Shown: piece after piece, positions 61,703-64,000 of the stretch | How positions within the stretch are numbered: position 1 is the first letter of the stretch | Layout of the letters: each line of letters starts with the position of its first letter | Notes under the pieces: generated by a model | Told to the model about the DNA's origin: nothing | Database searches by the model: none | What the model saw: only the letters and a program-made list of their open reading frames with translations | Translations under genes and position numbers: made by a program | Source of the DNA: Gemmatimonadota bacterium | Lineage (GTDB): Bacteria > Latescibacterota > UBA2968 > GCA-2709665 | Direction of reading: 5' to 3' | Length of the DNA stretch: 64,000 nucleotides | NCBI GenBank assembly: GCA_028877215.1 | Contig: JAPPFJ010000004.1 | Coordinates: forward strand, 1-64,000

Positions 61703-62275
61703 TTAACGTTCGTCAGATGGTTCGGGAATTGTGAGACGGATCTGATGCAGGAAGAGCTGGAGCGGCACATTGAACGGCCGGGAGGGTCGGTTCAGTGCCG
61801 GTTTGAAGAGCGCACCCGCCGGCAGGGGCGTGGTTCCCGGCTGCATCCTGACCCTGGCGTGTCCGTCCTGTGCTTCGAGTACGCGGTAACAGCCCTGTCC
61901 CAGTCCCAGCGGCCACGGTGATCCGTGCCCGTCCGGGCCGGTAAGAAACAGAACAACCTCTTCATCGACGCCGAATTCGGGAATGCCGGGTATATACAAC
62001 CTCTGGCCGTCGGCGGTTCCCCCAGGCAGCGTGATGGCGATCTCGTCACCCGGATTGCCCTTGACCGGTGCGATGACCCTGAACCGGTGCCGCGTTACGA
62101 TTTCCCCTCGCCCGTCATCCTTAAAGCTGCTGCGGGATACACACCTGACGTGTGCGATTGTCTCCGCCCTTTCGCAGAGCGAATCGAACCCGAACCTTAC
62201 TACGGTTGTCGCCTCGATACGCGTTACGCAGAGAACCGTAACAGCAAACGTGAGAACGTATCGAATCAGTCCTGA
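61703..62275 (-). CDS. hypothetical exported protein, 190 aa
   Basis: Signal peptide MSGLIRYVLTFAVTVLCVTRIEA, then a beta-rich domain starting TTVVRFGFDSLCERAETIAHVRCVSRSSF, with RHRFRVIAPVKGNPGDEIAITLPGGTADGQ and YIPGIPEFGVDEEVVLFLTGPDGHG. Two cysteines at the mature N-terminus could form a disulfide. I recognise no named family, but the layout is like small secreted proteins common in environmental bacteria. The C-terminus (RLTIPEPSDER) is charged. Location is likely periplasmic. Confidence 0.7.
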   Translation of the reverse strand, partial: SGLIRYVLTFAVTVLCVTRIEATTVVRFGFDSLCERAETIAHVRCVSRSSFKDDGRGEIVTRHRFRVIAPVKGNPGDEIAITLPGGTADGQRLYIPGIPEFGVDEEVVLFLTGPDGHGSPWPLGLGQGCYRVLEAQDGHARVRMQPGTTPLPAGALFKPALNRPSRPFNVPLQLFLHQIRLTIPEPSDER

Positions 62276-62416
62276 CATAGAACACCTGTCGGGAAACATG
62301 GGTATGGCAAGCGGTCTTCTCTATCTGGAAACGCCCATGCCGGGCGATGGTTCCAAACCTGCCCGGAAGCACCGGGGACCGGGGAGGCCTCTGGCCTGTT
62401 CGTCAATCAGAGGGTA

Positions 62417-63769
62417 CTAGGCTGATCCGCCCTCGGCCAGGACGTCACACACGGACTTCGCGCCTCCTTCAAACACGCCTCTAGCGACGAGCAGCGCACT
62501 CTCCCGATCCCTGATCCTGCCGTCTAGCTGGCCGTCTTCCACTGCCCTCAAGACGGACTTGAACGCCGGCCCCGGCGTGTACCCGAGCTCGATGAGGTCC
62601 CTGCCGGTAATCAACGGTTCCGGACGTATCTCCTCGGGCTCCAGTGTCTCCAGAGCCTGTCGGCAGAAATGGTAATTCTCGAGATTCCGGTGGCTGGACA
62701 AACAGTCCATCCTGTGCAGTTCCAGGTGTTCGTCGAATCGATCCAGCCGCAAAAACCGCTTCAACCGGCTCGCGCGCATCTGGCGCACGTGCATAAAGCG
62801 GTGATGGTCCGCCACCAGACGAACGACGTGACGGGTCGCCTCGCCGGAAAACCGCAGCCTTCGGCAGATCTCATCCGTCATCTGAGCGCCCACGCCGGCG
62901 TGATTGTCAAACCGGATACGGTCGGCCGTTCTGAACGTGCGCGGCTTGCCCACGTCGTGCAACAGCACCGCCATCGCCAGCTCGGGCGACGGATTGCGCA
63001 TCAGCCCCAGCATGATCAACGTGTGGGTCAACACGTCTCCCTCCGGATGAAACTCAGGCGGCTGCGCGACCCCATCGAGTTCCAGTACCTCGGGCGCCAC
63101 CCCGTTCATCAGCCCTGAGTCGATAAGCCATCGTACCCCCAGGGGCGCGCCTCCTTCGGTCAGGATTCTGACGAATTCGTCCCGGACACGTTCCACGCTG
63201 ACCTCCGAGAGGTCTTTACTCGAACGCCTTATCGCCGCAAACGTGGCAGCGTCGATCCGCCAGTGGAAACGGCAGCCGAGCCGAACCGCTCTCATCATTC
63301 GCAGACGATCTTCCGTAAACCGGTCCTCTGCGGGGCCTATGGTCCGGATCGTCTTCTCCCTGAGGTCCGCCTGTCCGCCCACGTAGTCCAGTACCTGGTC
63401 CTTGAGCGGGTCCCAGAACATCCCGTTCACCGTGAAATCGCGACGCAGGGCATCCTCGGTCTCGTCGGCAAATTCGACCGCATCCGGATGCCGCCCGTCG
63501 CTGTAACCCAGATCACGCCGAAAACGGGCAACCTCGAAGGCATGCCCCGCCAGGCGCACCTCCACCACGCCAAAGTGCGCACCGACGGCCCGGGCGTTTT
63601 GAAAAATGCCGATCACCTTCTGAGGATCGGCATCGGTTGCGACGTCGTAGTCCCGTGGTTCCAGCCCGAGCTGAAGGTCCCTGACGCATCCCCCGGCCAG
63701 CAACGCCCGGAATCCGTGCGCGTCGAGGCGTCGAACCACCTCAATTGCCGTATCGAGAGCAGATGCCAT
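62417..63769 (-). CDS. cca: CCA tRNA nucleotidyltransferase with HD domain
   Basis: 450 aa. Class II nucleotidyltransferase: RALLAGGCVRDLQLGLEPRDYDVATDADP (GGxVRD and the DxD pair), VEFADETEDALRRDFTVNGMFWDP and EDRLRMMRAVRLGCRFHW. A C-terminal HD domain has LAMAVLLHDVGKPRTF and RFDNHAGVGAQM. It adds or repairs the CCA end of tRNA, or is the related poly(A)-polymerase type; class II proteins cannot be separated by reading. It starts five bp after the murA stop. Confidence 0.9.
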   Translation of the reverse strand: MASALDTAIEVVRRLDAHGFRALLAGGCVRDLQLGLEPRDYDVATDADPQKVIGIFQNARAVGAHFGVVEVRLAGHAFEVARFRRDLGYSDGRHPDAVEFADETEDALRRDFTVNGMFWDPLKDQVLDYVGGQADLREKTIRTIGPAEDRFTEDRLRMMRAVRLGCRFHWRIDAATFAAIRRSSKDLSEVSVERVRDEFVRILTEGGAPLGVRWLIDSGLMNGVAPEVLELDGVAQPPEFHPEGDVLTHTLIMLGLMRNPSPELAMAVLLHDVGKPRTFRTADRIRFDNHAGVGAQMTDEICRRLRFSGEATRHVVRLVADHHRFMHVRQMRASRLKRFLRLDRFDEHLELHRMDCLSSHRNLENYHFCRQALETLEPEEIRPEPLITGRDLIELGYTPGPAFKSVLRAVEDGQLDGRIRDRESALLVARGVFEGGAKSVCDVLAEGGSA

Positions 63770-63774
63770 TGCGT

Positions 63775-64000
63775 TCAGTCAACGGGAACGGGGACCCGTT
63801 CGATCCGGGCGCCCAGCGTGCGAAGTCGTTCGTCGATGCGATCGTACCCGCGATCGATCTGTTCGATGTTTCTGATCACCGTCTGTCCTTCGGCGCAGAG
63901 GCTGGCGATCAACAGCGCCATCCCGGCCCTGATGTCGGGGCTTGTAATCCGCTCGCCGTACAGCTTCGACGGACCCACGATAACGGCCCGGTGCGGATCG
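63775..64000 (-). CDS. murA: UDP-N-acetylglucosamine 1-carboxyvinyltransferase, C-terminal part (cut by window edge)
   Basis: The last 74 codons. [18 protein letters not shown] leads into [21 protein letters not shown] and [26 protein letters not shown], the MurA C-terminus with RAG at the substrate site. It catalyses the first committed step of peptidoglycan synthesis. The rest lies beyond 64000. Confidence 0.9.
   Translation of the reverse strand, partial: DPHRAVIVGPSKLYGERITSPDIRAGMALLIASLCAEGQTVIRNIEQIDRGYDRIDERLRTLGARIERVPVPVD

Noticed and set aside
1..64000. TGA as a general sense codon (genetic code change)
   Set aside because: Many genes with conserved ends stop at TGA (for example the CocE-type gene at 20193 and rny's neighbours), so only local recoding or disruption fits.
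1..64000. CRISPR arrays, tRNA, rRNA or transposase genes
   Set aside because: No regularly spaced direct repeats and no cloverleaf or rRNA sequence were seen; the short elements A, B and C carry no transposase.

Overview
Organism. The window is a GC-rich, gene-dense chromosomal segment of a diderm (Gram-negative) bacterium. Outer-membrane barrels, a TonB-dependent receptor, signal-peptidase II lipoproteins and murA/murD all point that way. A GWxTD-domain protein, an HyuA/HyuB pair, a phytanoyl-CoA dioxygenase-type protein, GH43-like propellers, a dimethylformamidase-like protein, Gfo/Idh and a BpsA-type polyamine synthase recall uncultured environmental lineages around the FCB/Latescibacterota/Poribacteria area. 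That placement is an impression from gene content only. Recognisable promoters are sigma-70-like, often TTGACN, a 17-bp spacer and TATATT. Most genes lie on the minus strand. No rRNA, tRNA, CRISPR array, phage or transposase gene was seen.

Layout (minus strand unless stated). 0.1-6 kb: a hypothetical gene, a glutamate-synthase-domain protein, a methyltransferase, then outer-membrane protein 1, a TlpA-like thioredoxin and an NHL-repeat lipoprotein. 6-12 kb: hydrolytic genes (unknown, ceramidase-like, PhyH, GH43-like, N-acyl-D-amino-acid deacylase). 12-16.3 kb: three paralogous ankyrin-repeat lipoproteins surrounding outer-membrane protein 2 and a YHS-TlpA fusion. 16.3-24.2 kb: hyuB, hyuA, a CocE-type hydrolase and a dimethylformamidase-like protein, with a plus-strand isochorismatase-family hydrolase. 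24.3-29 kb: dus, a plus-strand GH43-like gene, a D-2-hydroxyacid dehydrogenase and a Gfo/Idh oxidoreductase. 29-34.2 kb: a large indolepyruvate ferredoxin oxidoreductase and the GWxTD protein. 34.5-41 kb: Rieske protein, lipA, miaB, queG, a NifU-like protein, nuoI and rny. 41.4-48 kb: erpA/iscA, peroxiredoxin, sodA, the panC-panB-dNK-folK-folB operon and ygfZ. 48-52 kb (plus): lipoprotein, TonB receptor, quinone reductase. 52-64 kb: RidA-like protein, M42 peptidase, sigma factor (plus), phosphodiesterase-like protein, murD, cysC, DUF2156, BpsA, a membrane protein, an exported protein, cca and the end of murA.

Most unusual signals. (1) Two outer-membrane-barrel genes each have a signal peptide in frame with the barrel, with TGA just after it: one TGA in the first, and two spaced as UxxU in the second. 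Both sit beside TlpA-type thioredoxins. They are candidate selenocysteine proteins, or else disrupted genes; this sequence cannot decide. (2) Three unrelated families of short elements of about 165 bp with imperfect terminal inverted repeats (called A, B and C here) are scattered between genes, with internally deleted copies. Two families bracket the Gfo/Idh gene. (3) The ankyrin lipoproteins share a near-invariant insert that is not an ankyrin repeat. (4) A cluster of amide-bond hydrolases suggests use of amides or hydantoins. (5) Genes for a BpsA-type branched-polyamine synthase and a DUF2156 protein overlap by ATGA.
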